A stretch of DNA of 64,000 bases from Actinomycetota bacterium (lineage in GTDB: Bacteria > Actinomycetota > Acidimicrobiia > Acidimicrobiales > Microtrichaceae), in contig JADJBW010000007.1 in assembly GCA_016703525.1 (NCBI GenBank), positions 62,001-126,000 of the forward strand. Direction: 5' to 3'. The position numbers were made by a program, and so were the translations under genes. Positions 1 to 8,177 of this stretch are shown piece after piece. How positions within the stretch are numbered: the stretch's first letter is position 1; the number at the start of each line of letters is the position of its first letter. The notes beneath the pieces are model-generated. The model worked only from the letters and a program-made list of their open reading frames with translations, was not told where the DNA came from and ran no database searches.

Positions 1-1
1 G

Positions 2-130
2 CTGCCCGACCCGGCGCAGCGGCTTCGGTTGTGGGACGGGTTCGTGGCCATGGCCGACACGCCCGGCTTCTTCGAACTCAAGCGCTCGCGCACCTCGTCG
101 CCCGAACCGATCGCCGATGAGCTGGTCTGA
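2..130 (+). CDS. C-terminal end of an unrecognised protein (partial)
   Basis: An open frame enters from the left edge and ends at a TGA at 128-130, giving the last 42 residues of a protein whose start lies outside the window. The tail contains WDGFVAMADTPGFFELK and matches no domain I recognise. The next gene starts 14 bases before this stop, so the two are probably co-transcribed. The overlap and coding-like base composition support a real gene end; function cannot be assigned. Confidence 0.5.
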   Translation: MPDPAQRLRLWDGFVAMADTPGFFELKRSRTSSPEPIADELV

Positions 131-839
131 GGGCCTCGGCGGCCACGATTCGAGGGCGCTCGGCATCGACCGGCGAGCGCCCACCGAGCGGATCGCGCTC
201 GGCGAGGGCGGGACCTGCTGGGTCGACCTCACGCGAGCGTTCGTCCGCGAGCCGGCCGAGGTGTTGGCCGAGCTGAGCGGCTCGGTCACCTGGCAGCAGG
301 GCGAGACCTGGCGCTACGACCGGTGGGTCGAGGAGCGTCGACTGGGAGCGTCGGTTCGGCACGAGGCGCTGCCGGGCGCGCTACGTCAGGCGCGAGCCCA
401 CCTCGACGCTCGCTATCGGGTGCGGTTCGGCGGCGCGGCCGTGATCCTGTATCGCGACGGGAACGACTTTCAGGGGTTGCACACCGATCGCGAGATGCGA
501 TGGCTCGACGACACGCTGATCGCCATCGCCGTGCTGGGGGAGCGTCGACCGTTCGTCTTGCGGCCACGCCGCGACTGGACCGACCCGGAGGCGCGACGCG
601 ACGCGAGCGAGGACGTGGTGCTCCTGCCGGGCCACGGCGATCTGCTGGTGATGGGAGGTCGCTCGCAACGCGACTGGTTGCATGGTGTGCCGGCGGCGGC
701 GGTCGAGGGGCCCCGCGTCTCGGTCATCTGGCGGTGGACCTCGCGACGGGGAGCCCCCGACACGGCCCCCGGGTACAACGAGGGCCGACACTTCAGCGAT
801 CGACGCGGTCCGGGCGGTCGGAGAACGCGACCGGTCTGA
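117..839 (+). CDS. AlkB-like 2-oxoglutarate/Fe(II)-dependent dioxygenase
   Basis: This 240-residue protein has the AlkB-family core. The iron ligands fit H122 and D124 in LHTDRE and H189 in DWLHGVP, and the 2-oxoglutarate-binding R-x-S-x-x-x-R pattern is R200, S202 and R206 in RVSVIWR. Family members oxidatively demethylate alkylated bases in DNA or RNA, releasing formaldehyde and succinate; a few act on proteins. The long linker between H124 and H189 and the conserved GHGDLLVMGG strand are also typical. The start overlaps the upstream gene by 14 bases; a later in-frame start is possible because the first 30 residues are unremarkable. The exact substrate cannot be read from sequence. Confidence 0.82.
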   Translation: MSWSEGLGGHDSRALGIDRRAPTERIALGEGGTCWVDLTRAFVREPAEVLAELSGSVTWQQGETWRYDRWVEERRLGASVRHEALPGALRQARAHLDARYRVRFGGAAVILYRDGNDFQGLHTDREMRWLDDTLIAIAVLGERRPFVLRPRRDWTDPEARRDASEDVVLLPGHGDLLVMGGRSQRDWLHGVPAAAVEGPRVSVIWRWTSRRGAPDTAPGYNEGRHFSDRRGPGGRRTRPV

Positions 840-869
840 GCGGCCGGTGCGCGTGCAGCCGGTGCGCGT

Positions 870-2171
870 TCAGCGGGGCGCGTTCACCACGTAGAGCCGG
901 TCGCGGGTGATGAGCCCGTCGAGCAGGTCCCCGGCAGGGGTGTCGCCCCCGTCGTCGACGATGCCAGCCTGCTCCCACGTGCGCGCGGCGTCGGGGTTGA
1001 TGAGCCCGTCGGTTTGGATGCCGGTCCCGGAGCATGCGGATTCCGACACGATCGCGCCGTAGTCGCGCAGCGCGACGGCGAAGATCCGGGCGGTGCGGCG
1101 CAGCGGTCCCTCGTAGCCCCGGGAATCGAGCCAACGGTCGATCTCGGCATCGGTGATGCGCAGCGCCAAGCGCAACCCCATGGGCACGGATCGTTCGCGC
1201 TCGGCGCGGGTGTTGGCCGGCCGGTCGGCGCAGATGTCGGGCGGCCCGTCCTCCCATTCGACCCGCGTCGCCGGTGGGAGGTAGTAGCCGCAGGTCGAAC
1301 CGGCGCCGGGCGCCGCTGCACCTCGGGCAGGGGCGCACACGGGACCTCCGAACAACACGTTGGTAACCATGAGCTGCAAGGCGTGAGGGATCACGCCGGC
1401 GGCGACCTCGTCGGCGCGGGTCACCATCGCCAGCTTGTTGATGCCCATGCCTCGCACGGCGGTGGTCGTGCCGTCGGCGTCGCTGGCCGTGTGCAGGTTG
1501 TCGTAGCTCCATGCGCCGGCGGCGCACAGATGTGCGCGGTTGGCCGGGTCGAAACCCGCCTGTGCGTTGGGGCCGAGGAAGTCGACGCATCCGCTGGGCG
1601 CCTCGCCCATTCCCCAGTACTCCCAGGCGCGCCCGGTGCGAGGTTCCACGACCACCATCGCCCGATCGGTGCCCGGACCGGGCGCCCAGTCGGGGTTCCA
1701 GGGGACCTTGTCGCCGATTTCGAGCGTCCCGAACCCCTGCGCCGACTGCGACCAGACGCTTTGGAAGACGCGGGCGGTCGTCGTGGCGTCGGCGGCGTCG
1801 TAGATCGGCACGGCGTACGACCGGAAGCGGACCTCCACGTGGCCGCGCCGGGCGATCGATGCGCCGCCGGACGCGTCGTAGAAGATGCCGGCGTAGCGGT
1901 CGAGGGCCTTCGACGCCCCGAACGCCGATACGGGCCGGTTCCAGGTGGCGGAGTCGCCGAAGTAGCGCAGGCCGGGTGGCACGGGTGGCACGGGTGGCAC
2001 GGGTGTGGTCGTGGTGGTCGTCGTGCCCGGCTCCGACGGCGGCGGCTGCGTGCACGACACGCTCATGAGCCCGAGCGCTGCGGTCAGTGCGATCGCGTTG
2101 CGCACGAGCGCGACACGTCCGCGGTGTCGCTTGCCTGCATGCCCCATTCCGGGCACAACGGAGACGCTCAC
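870..2171 (-). CDS. Secreted or lipid-anchored protein, paralogue A (unknown function)
   Basis: This protein of about 433 residues is preferred from the GTG at 2171, which has a GGAG 7 bases upstream; an ATG at 2147 is the alternative. A hydrophobic signal segment ends in SVSC, a weak lipobox, followed by a Thr/Pro linker with a PVPPVPPVPP run. The mature part carries blocks shared with the protein at 5536-6837: RYFxDxATWNRPVS, VPIYDA, VPWNPDW, RGMGxNKxAMVTRADEV, IxHAL, YYLPPATR and IQTDGLxNP. From memory, the pattern (an E-V-x-x-G-x-I-x-HAL block, a PPA block, an RLxL strand and an A-L-x-x-Y-G block) recalls a large group of uncharacterised bacterial secreted proteins. It is divergent from the permease operon at 2445. 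Function is unknown. Confidence 0.7.
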   Translation of the reverse strand: MSVSVVPGMGHAGKRHRGRVALVRNAIALTAALGLMSVSCTQPPPSEPGTTTTTTTPVPPVPPVPPGLRYFGDSATWNRPVSAFGASKALDRYAGIFYDASGGASIARRGHVEVRFRSYAVPIYDAADATTTARVFQSVWSQSAQGFGTLEIGDKVPWNPDWAPGPGTDRAMVVVEPRTGRAWEYWGMGEAPSGCVDFLGPNAQAGFDPANRAHLCAAGAWSYDNLHTASDADGTTTAVRGMGINKLAMVTRADEVAAGVIPHALQLMVTNVLFGGPVCAPARGAAAPGAGSTCGYYLPPATRVEWEDGPPDICADRPANTRAERERSVPMGLRLALRITDAEIDRWLDSRGYEGPLRRTARIFAVALRDYGAIVSESACSGTGIQTDGLINPDAARTWEQAGIVDDGGDTPAGDLLDGLITRDRLYVVNAPR

Positions 2172-2444
2172 GGGTTCACTCCACTCAGGTCGGTGTTCCG
2201 GATCCTCCGGCCGTGCCCCCCCAGCACGCGTCGGCCGCCGGGCAGCGTAGCCACCGCAACGCGGTCTGGCGAGGGCGGCCACCGAATACTGCGAGTGGTG
2301 TTCACCGGATCTCGCCGGAAATCGAGGCAGGGAGCGCATCCGGGTGCGATACGCGCACGAAATTCACGCGGACACTGCGGTTTCTGCGACGCGGCGTCCC
2401 TTCCTTCTGCTAGACGAGCATGCACCATAAAACAAGGGGGTGGT
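2172..2444. promoter_or_regulatory. Divergent intergenic region between secreted protein A and the permease operon
   Basis: These 273 bases separate two divergent starts and must hold both promoters. The right end is clearly less GC-rich (about 2410-2440, including CACCATAAAACAAGGGGG), and the purine run at 2434-2440 is the ribosome binding site of the permease. I could not fix -35/-10 boxes or an operator with confidence. Confidence 0.4.
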
Positions 2445-3890
2445 GTGGCAGGCAGCGTCGTGGCGGACAGCGGTTCCGCACCCGCGATCGAGACTCGGGC
2501 GCTGGCCACTCGGCTGGGACTCGGAGCGGTCTGCGGGATCATCTATTTCTCGGTGTCCGGCGGGCCGTACGGGCTCGAGGACACCATCGGGGGTTCCGGC
2601 GCCGGCCTCGGCCTGTTGCTGATCATCCTCACACCGTTCATCTGGAGTCTCCCGACGGCGCTGATGGTGGCCGAACTCGGCACGATGATGCCGGTGCAGG
2701 GGGGCTACTACCACTGGTGCAAAACGTCGATGGGGCCCTTTTGGGGGTTCCAGGTGGCCTGGTGGATGTGGGTCGTCTCCTGGGTCGATCTGGCGCTGTA
2801 CCCGGTGCTCTTCACCGACTACGCCGCCAACTTCTTCCCGGTGCTCAACGCCGACACGGGCAACGGCTGGGTGCGGTACGGGGTCGGCTTCGTCATGATC
2901 TGGGCGTTCGCGATGCTCAACATGCGAGGAGCGAAGCTCATCGGCGACTCGTCGAAGCTGTTCGGCTTCATCGTGGTCGCACCCTTCGTCTTGGTCACGA
3001 TCTTCGGGCTGTTCAAGATGGACCGGAACCCGTTCGACCCCTTCGTCGCCGAGGGGCTCAGCTTCGGCCCCGCTGCGGGCGCCGGGCTCTTCGTGGTCAT
3101 GTGGAACTACATGGGCTGGGACTCGTTGTCGACCATCGCTGGCGAGATCGACCAGCCGCGCAAGAACTTCCCCAAGGCGCTCGCGATCACGATCCCGCTC
3201 ATCACCGTCATCTACCTGCTCCCCACGCTGGTCTCGTTGGCGGTGGTCGGCCCCGACGAGGTCGAGTGGACCGCGGGGGCCTACACGGCGGTCGCCGAGA
3301 AGGTGGGCGGACACTGGCTGGGGGTGGTCGTGAACATCACGGCGCTCGTGTCGGCCATCGGCCTGTTCGCCGCGTGGCTCATGTCGAACAGCCGCATACC
3401 GTTCGCCCTCGCCGAGGACGGCTATCTCCCGGCCCCGATCGCTCGGCTTCACCCCAAGACGGGCACGCCGATCGTGTCGATCACGATCTGCGCCGCAATC
3501 TGCTCGATCTTCATCCTCGGGCCGTTCCAGTCGCTGGTGGTGGTCGACGTGACGATCTACGCGTTCGCCCTGCTCCTCGAGTTCGCGGCGCTGTGGATCA
3601 TGCGCCTGAAGTACCCGCATCTCGAGCGGCCATTCGCGATTCCCGGCGGCAAGCTCGGCCTCGTGCTGGTGACCCTGTTCCCGGTGCTGATCATCAGCAC
3701 CGCGATCTACTACCAGGTGCTCGACGTCGGGATCGTCCAGGGCATCGGCTGGGCGGTCGGCGGCGCGGCCACCGGACCCGTCGCGTACGTGGTGCTGGGT
3801 GCGATCTTCAAACGGTCGAGCGGCACCGACCGCACCTATACGGTGGAACAGATCGAGCGAGGGGAATTCGAGCGGGAGGTAGCCGGATGA
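2445..3890 (+). CDS. APC-superfamily amino acid/polyamine permease
   Basis: This 481-residue protein is an amino acid-polyamine-organocation transporter with about twelve hydrophobic segments. The first helix has the family break (YFSVSGGPYGLEDTIGGSG), then WSLPTALMVAELGTMMPVQGGYYHWC for helix 2 (positions about 2650-2720), and a central GWDSLSTIAGEI block like helix 6. Such proteins move amino acids or polyamines across the inner membrane by proton symport or exchange. The GTG at 2445 follows AAGGGGG by four bases; the frame is open far upstream but has no family sequence there. The gene overlaps the next by ATGA. Co-transcription with a universal stress protein and a PotD-like binding protein suggests a polyamine or cationic amino acid substrate; this is inference. 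Confidence 0.88.
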   Translation: MAGSVVADSGSAPAIETRALATRLGLGAVCGIIYFSVSGGPYGLEDTIGGSGAGLGLLLIILTPFIWSLPTALMVAELGTMMPVQGGYYHWCKTSMGPFWGFQVAWWMWVVSWVDLALYPVLFTDYAANFFPVLNADTGNGWVRYGVGFVMIWAFAMLNMRGAKLIGDSSKLFGFIVVAPFVLVTIFGLFKMDRNPFDPFVAEGLSFGPAAGAGLFVVMWNYMGWDSLSTIAGEIDQPRKNFPKALAITIPLITVIYLLPTLVSLAVVGPDEVEWTAGAYTAVAEKVGGHWLGVVVNITALVSAIGLFAAWLMSNSRIPFALAEDGYLPAPIARLHPKTGTPIVSITICAAICSIFILGPFQSLVVVDVTIYAFALLLEFAALWIMRLKYPHLERPFAIPGGKLGLVLVTLFPVLIISTAIYYQVLDVGIVQGIGWAVGGAATGPVAYVVLGAIFKRSSGTDRTYTVEQIERGEFEREVAG

Positions 3891-4405
3891 GCGATGGTCT
3901 CGTGAGACCCGAGGACTGGGACGATCCGGTCCAACTGCCCGACGTCGGCACGGTCCGGCGGGTGCTGGTGCCCTTCGACGGTTCGCATCACGCCGAGCGG
4001 GCGCTCGCCTGGGCGGCGCTCGCGGCTGCTGCCGCCGAGGCGGAGGTCGTCGTGATGGTTGCCTACGAACCGCCACTGACCAAGAAGGGTCGCGGCGGCA
4101 CCTACGTCGAGGCCATCCGCGACGCCCTCGACGATGAGGCGAAGGCGCTCGCGGCCGAGGCGGTCGAGCTGCTGACCGCAGCGGGATGCCGGGCGCGTGG
4201 CGTCGTCATCCGCGGCGAGGCCGCAGCGGCAACACTCGAAACGGTCGAGACCGACGACTGCGACCTGGTCGTGCTCGGACGGCGCGGACTCAGCTCCGAG
4301 CTGGCCGGAATCGCCGGCACGCTCGAGCGGTTCCGATCGTCGCTCCAGGGTGGTGTGGCCGAAAAGGTCGCCCGCCACGCCGACGTCGCAGTGATGGTGG
4401 TGTGA
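3887..4405 (+). CDS. Universal stress protein (UspA family)
   Basis: A single USP domain of 172 residues starts with the usual RRVLVPFDGSHHAERALAWA strand-helix unit. It has the LVVLGRRGLS segment of the nucleotide-binding loop and ends in AEKVARHADVAVMVV. A G-x2-G-x9-G-T pattern can be read at residues 131-145, although the loop before the last helix is longer than usual and has GG where many ATP-binding members have GS. The gene overlaps the permease by four bases and the following binding protein by one, so the three form a tight operon. A USP next to an APC permease usually suggests regulation of transport or a nucleotide-sensing partner; that role is inferred. Confidence 0.85.
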   Translation: MSDGLVRPEDWDDPVQLPDVGTVRRVLVPFDGSHHAERALAWAALAAAAAEAEVVVMVAYEPPLTKKGRGGTYVEAIRDALDDEAKALAAEAVELLTAAGCRARGVVIRGEAAAATLETVETDDCDLVVLGRRGLSSELAGIAGTLERFRSSLQGGVAEKVARHADVAVMVV

Positions 4406-5511
4406 TGATGCCGTCAGCGCTGCACCGCCGTGATCTGCACCGCCGTGATCTGCTGCGAGGCGTCGCCGCGACGGCGCTGGGCGCCGCGTTCGTACCGCTC
4501 TCGTCGTGCGGGTCCACCGAGGACGCGAAGCGGCTCGTGTTCCTCAACTGGCTCGACTACATCGACCCGGCGATCCTTGACTCGTTCGCCGAACGGATCG
4601 ACGGAGCGGTCACCTACGAGACGTACGGCTCCAACGACGAGCTGGAGCAACGCCTGACCAGTGCGGGCGTCACGCGGCGCCGCGGGCGGAAGTCCTCGAC
4701 GTTCGACCTGATCGTGCCGTCCGACAGCCTGCTCGTGGAGCTCAAGCGGGCCGGTGCGCTGCAGGAGTTGCCGACGATCTCCGGGCTCGACGCGCTCGAT
4801 CCCGCGTTTCGCAAGCGTGGCTTCGACCCGGGCAACCGGTACAGCGTGCCGTGGGCGACGGGGACCACCGGAATCGGCTATTCCAAGCGAGCGTTCCCCG
4901 ACGCGCCGCCGACGTGGGCCTCGTTCCTCGAACGGCCGGCCGACGGGAAGGCGACGCTGCTCGACGAGTCGCGTGATGCGATGGCGGTGGCGTTGTGGCT
5001 CCTGAAGGAGGACCCCAACACGCAGACGGCGGCGACCATCACGGCCGCCGGCCGCAAGCTCGCCGAGATCCGCCGTGCCGGTGTCGAGTTCGACGCCGAG
5101 TACCTCGACAAGTTGCGTTCGGGCACGGTGGTGCTGGCGCAGGCGTTTTCGTCCGACGTCGCTCAGGCGATGGCCGACAACGACGATCTCGCATTCGTGA
5201 TCCCACCCGAGGGTGGACTGCGCTGGGTTGACAGCCTGTGCATCCCGTCGGGCGCGCCGCACGCGTCGATCGCCGCGCAGTTCATCGAGTACTACCTCGA
5301 CCCCAAGGTGTCCGCTCAGAACGCCGCGTCGGTGCGGATCGACACGGGCAACGCTGCGGCGCGGGAGTTCCTGCCCGACGACCTGGTGTCGGACCACCTG
5401 GTGTTTCCCGATGCGGCGACGCAGGAACGGCTGGTCGACACGCAGCCGTTGTCCGACGACGTCGCGGAGCGTTACGCCAAGGCGTTCGCCGAGGCGAAGG
5501 CTGCGAAGTAG
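4405..5511 (+). CDS. PotD-like extracellular solute-binding lipoprotein (spermidine/putrescine type)
   Basis: A 368-residue periplasmic-binding-protein fold opens its mature region with LVFLNWLDYIDPAILDSF, the classic PotD/PotF start, and later has VPWATGTTGIGYSK and YYLDPKVSAQNA. The leader carries an RRDLLRG twin-arginine-like motif, and LSSC is a plausible lipobox, so a surface lipoprotein is likely. The leader contains an exact short tandem duplication (HRRDL twice, 4421-4450). The ATG overlaps the USP stop as TGATG. PotD-type proteins normally feed an ABC importer, but no ATPase or ABC permease is nearby; the genetic partner is an APC permease. The protein may deliver or sense a polyamine. 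Confidence 0.84.
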   Translation: MMPSALHRRDLHRRDLLRGVAATALGAAFVPLSSCGSTEDAKRLVFLNWLDYIDPAILDSFAERIDGAVTYETYGSNDELEQRLTSAGVTRRRGRKSSTFDLIVPSDSLLVELKRAGALQELPTISGLDALDPAFRKRGFDPGNRYSVPWATGTTGIGYSKRAFPDAPPTWASFLERPADGKATLLDESRDAMAVALWLLKEDPNTQTAATITAAGRKLAEIRRAGVEFDAEYLDKLRSGTVVLAQAFSSDVAQAMADNDDLAFVIPPEGGLRWVDSLCIPSGAPHASIAAQFIEYYLDPKVSAQNAASVRIDTGNAAAREFLPDDLVSDHLVFPDAATQERLVDTQPLSDDVAERYAKAFAEAKAAK

Positions 5512-5535
5512 CGCCGCAGCGGCCCGGCCGTCGGT

Positions 5536-6837
5536 CTACCCGGGGGGCTCCACCACGTAGAGGCGATCCCTCGTGACCAACCCGTCGAGCAGGTCCGACA
5601 TCGGGTTGTCCGAGCCGTCGTCAACGATCCCCGCGCGTTTCCAGGCGTCGGCCGAGGCCGGGTTGACGAGGCCGTCGGTCTGGATGCCCACCCCCGCGCA
5701 GCCGGTCTCGGCGACCACGGCGCCGTAGTCGCGGAATGCGACGGCGAACGTTTTCGCCGTGGAGCGGAGGGCGCCGGAGTAGCCGCGTTGGTCGAGCCAG
5801 CGCTCGATCTCCGCATCGCTGATGTCGATCGCGATTCGCAGGCCCGGAGGCACCATCCGGGCGCGGTTCTCGTCGCTGATCTCGACGGTCCGCTTGGCAC
5901 CGCAGCGATCCTCGGCGCCCTCGGCCCACTCGAGTCGCGTGGCCGGCGGCAGGTAGAACCCGCACCTGGTTCCCGCCCCCCTGGCCGATCCGTCGTCGGC
6001 GGGCGAGCAGGTGGGCTCGCCGAACATGGTGTTGGTGACGGTGAGTTCGAGTGCGTGGCGAATCGACCCGGACAACACCTCGTCGGCCCTGGTGACCATC
6101 GCGACCTTGTTCACGCCCATCCCGCGGGAGGCGATGGTGGTGCCATCGGCGTCGCTGGCGCTGTACAGGTTGTCGACGTAACGGACCGTCGCGACGCAGA
6201 GTTGGTCGTCGCCGCCGGGCCGGTAGCCGGCCCGCACGTTCGGGCCGATGCCGTCGAAGCAGTTGAGTCCGGGCTCGCCGGCGCGCCAGAACTCCCATGC
6301 CTCGCCCGAGTCGTGGTTCACCACGATCAACGCCCGGTCGTTGCCTGTACCGGCTTTCCAGTCCGGGTTCCACGGGACCGTGTCGCCGCGTTCGACGTTG
6401 CCCATGTCGAGCTGCTCGGCCGCCCAGTTGGCTTGGTAGACGCTCGCGGTCCCGGTGGCGTCGTCGGCGTCGTAGATCGGCACCGAGTAGTCGCGGAACT
6501 GTGTTTTGAACTCGCCGCGGCGAGACGCCTCACCGCCGCCGGCGAAGTCGTAGAACACGCCCGCGTAGCGCTCGTAGGTCGCCGATCGCCCGAACTCGCT
6601 GACCGGCCGGTTCCACGTGGCGGTGTCTGCGAAGTAGCGGCGCGATCGGGCCGCCGACGCCGCGTCGGAACCGGTCGTGCCGGTGACGCCGGAGGGCTCG
6701 GTGTGGACGCTCGGCGCGGAGCCGTTCGATCGGATCTCGGGCGAGGGAGTCAGCACTGCGACGATCACGTTCAACACGATCAGCACCGCGACGCCCACGC
6801 CGAGGAGGAGTCCGACTCGCTTCGCAATCCGCTTCAC
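5536..6837 (-). CDS. Membrane-anchored extracytoplasmic protein, paralogue B (unknown function)
   Basis: This 433-residue protein begins MKRIAKR followed by one hydrophobic helix (residues about 8-30) with no lipobox, so it is probably a signal-anchor protein with its domain outside. Residues 65-430 align block by block with the protein at 870-2171 (RYFADTATWNRPVS, VPIYDADDAT, VPWNPDW, RGMGVNKVAMVTRADEV, GFYLPPATRLEW, GIQTDGLVNP, TRDRLYVV). The two genes point the same way and bracket the permease operon: this one ends 24 bases after the binding-protein stop, convergently. The anchors differ (lipoprotein-like against transmembrane) while the catalytic or binding body is conserved. No known enzyme motif is recognised. 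Confidence 0.7.
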   Translation of the reverse strand: MKRIAKRVGLLLGVGVAVLIVLNVIVAVLTPSPEIRSNGSAPSVHTEPSGVTGTTGSDAASAARSRRYFADTATWNRPVSEFGRSATYERYAGVFYDFAGGGEASRRGEFKTQFRDYSVPIYDADDATGTASVYQANWAAEQLDMGNVERGDTVPWNPDWKAGTGNDRALIVVNHDSGEAWEFWRAGEPGLNCFDGIGPNVRAGYRPGGDDQLCVATVRYVDNLYSASDADGTTIASRGMGVNKVAMVTRADEVLSGSIRHALELTVTNTMFGEPTCSPADDGSARGAGTRCGFYLPPATRLEWAEGAEDRCGAKRTVEISDENRARMVPPGLRIAIDISDAEIERWLDQRGYSGALRSTAKTFAVAFRDYGAVVAETGCAGVGIQTDGLVNPASADAWKRAGIVDDGSDNPMSDLLDGLVTRDRLYVVEPPG

Positions 6838-6983
6838 TCGTGCTCGCTCCGATCGCTGTCCTGGATTCGATGGTTCGCTGGGCGCGGCGAGGTCGATCGA
6901 GACTAGGCGAGCGGATCGGCCCTGGGCCCGCGCCCGCCGAGGCGCGCCGAGCGTTTGCCTACAGTGGCGCCCCGGAGGTGGTG

Positions 6984-7730
6984 ATGGAGGCGCATCTCGA
7001 CGTGTCCCTGGCAGCGTTCCTCGGCGAACCGAGGGCGCTGGTGCTCGGCGGCGGACGGACGCATCCGTTCGAGCAGGGCTGTGACGAACTCGCCGCGATC
7101 GTGGCCGGCACGGGCGTGGAGGTCGAGGTGATCGACGACCCGGGCGAGCTCGGCCGGCTCGATCACGAGCTTCTCGTGGTCGACGCGATGTGGTGGTCCA
7201 TGGTTGACCGGCCGGACGATCCGCACTGCGGCGAGTGGGCGCGACGCATCGACGATCTTGCCCGCCGTGCGATCGAGGATCACGTTCGGCTGGGCCGCGG
7301 GATCCTGGCGGTCCACACGGCGGTGGTGTGCTTCGACGACTGGCCGGTCTGGGGCGAACTGCTCGGTGGCACGTGGTCGTGGGGTCGCTCGTGGCACCCG
7401 CCGTTCACCGGTGTGCCGGTGCATGTCTCGGTCGCGACCGACCGCCACGAGATCGTGCGGGGACTCGGCGATTTCGACATCGTCGACGAGGTGTACTGCG
7501 ACCTCGGGTTCGTGGTCGATGTCGAGCCGCTTGCGTGGGCCGCGGTCGACGGGGGGGAGCATCCGCTGGTGTGGGCGCGTGAGCTCGACTCGGGCAGCCG
7601 CGTGGTGGTCGATCTGTTGGGGCACGACCATCGGTCGATGACGCACCTGGCGCACCACGAACTCCTCCGGCGATCGGTCGCCTGGCTGCTCGATCGCGAC
7701 ATCGTGCAAGACGGCGAGGCAGCGGCCTGA
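6984..7730 (+). CDS. ThuA-like (class I glutamine-amidotransferase-fold) protein
   Basis: This 248-residue protein resembles the ThuA/trehalose-utilisation family: a strand RALVLGGG, then THPFEQGCDELAAIV, ELLVVDAMWW, RGILAVHTAVVCFDDWPVWGELLGGTW, HPPFTGVPVHV, HEIVRGLGDFDIVDEVYCDL and a late GHDHRSMTHL. Proteins of this fold often act on sugars or sugar alcohols near oxidoreductases, but many lack amidotransferase activity, and I see no catalytic Cys triad. The ATG at 6984 follows GGAGG by five bases and is better than upstream in-frame starts. It is divergent from the membrane-anchored protein ending at 5536, with about 146 bases between starts. No sugar genes are adjacent, so the substrate is open. 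Confidence 0.7.
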   Translation: MEAHLDVSLAAFLGEPRALVLGGGRTHPFEQGCDELAAIVAGTGVEVEVIDDPGELGRLDHELLVVDAMWWSMVDRPDDPHCGEWARRIDDLARRAIEDHVRLGRGILAVHTAVVCFDDWPVWGELLGGTWSWGRSWHPPFTGVPVHVSVATDRHEIVRGLGDFDIVDEVYCDLGFVVDVEPLAWAAVDGGEHPLVWARELDSGSRVVVDLLGHDHRSMTHLAHHELLRRSVAWLLDRDIVQDGEAAA

Positions 7731-7742
7731 GCCCGCCGCCGG

Positions 7743-8042
7743 CTATGTCGGCAGCTCGAACTGGGTCGCCACCCGCGAGGCGAGCCGGGGTGCGATCTCG
7801 TCCCGAATGATCTGCTGATGATCCGGATGGTCGCGGTACGCGGCCCAGCCGCCCTCGTCGTCGAAGTCGGCGGTGACCGAGATGTCGGCGTTTCCCTCAG
7901 CGAGGCCAGCGTCGATCGCGACCGTGTAGTGGCGGATGGTGTCCACGCGGTCGGGGAGTGTGCGCAATCGCGTCACGATCGACGAGCGTTGCGCAGCGGG
8001 CGTGTCGGGGTGCAGGGTGAGCAGGACGATATGGCGGAACAC
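7743..8042 (-). CDS. Dabb-domain (stress-responsive alpha/beta barrel) protein
   Basis: A 99-residue protein with the Dabb signature: FRHIVLLTLHPDT at the N-terminus, a short helix with LRTLPDRVDTIRHYTV, then AEGNADISVTADFDDEGGWAAYRDHPDHQQI. These dimeric ferredoxin-like barrels occur as stress proteins and small cyclases or monooxygenases. The GTG at 8042 is preceded by GAGGAG and removes an implausible upstream extension. The gene converges on the ThuA-like gene with a 12-base gap and diverges from the dehydrogenase subunits at 8178. A precise role is not visible. Confidence 0.82.
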   Translation of the reverse strand: MFRHIVLLTLHPDTPAAQRSSIVTRLRTLPDRVDTIRHYTVAIDAGLAEGNADISVTADFDDEGGWAAYRDHPDHQQIIRDEIAPRLASRVATQFELPT

Positions 8043-8177
8043 GGGTCTCCTCACGGCCGGGTGCAACCGAAATCGTACCCGTGTCGCATCCGCACCGATC
8101 GAGGTGGCAGGATGATCGAACGGACAGCAACTCGCGACCGTGGGCAGCGCCGAAAGGCGCAACAGCGAGGTGGTGCA

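Noticed and set aside
1014..2444. Long open frame joined to the APC permease on the + strand
   Set aside because: The extension covers the reverse complement of the secreted protein gene and has no permease-like sequence; the real start is the GTG at 2445 with a ribosome binding site.
2364..4076. Long minus-strand open frame opposite the permease and USP
   Set aside because: It is rich in Arg, His and Asp with no signal, domain or ribosome binding site, as expected for an antisense frame in high-GC DNA.
3887..5511. ABC polyamine importer
   Set aside because: Only the binding protein is ABC-like; no ATPase motifs (Walker A, LSGGQ) occur anywhere between 1 and 9 kb.
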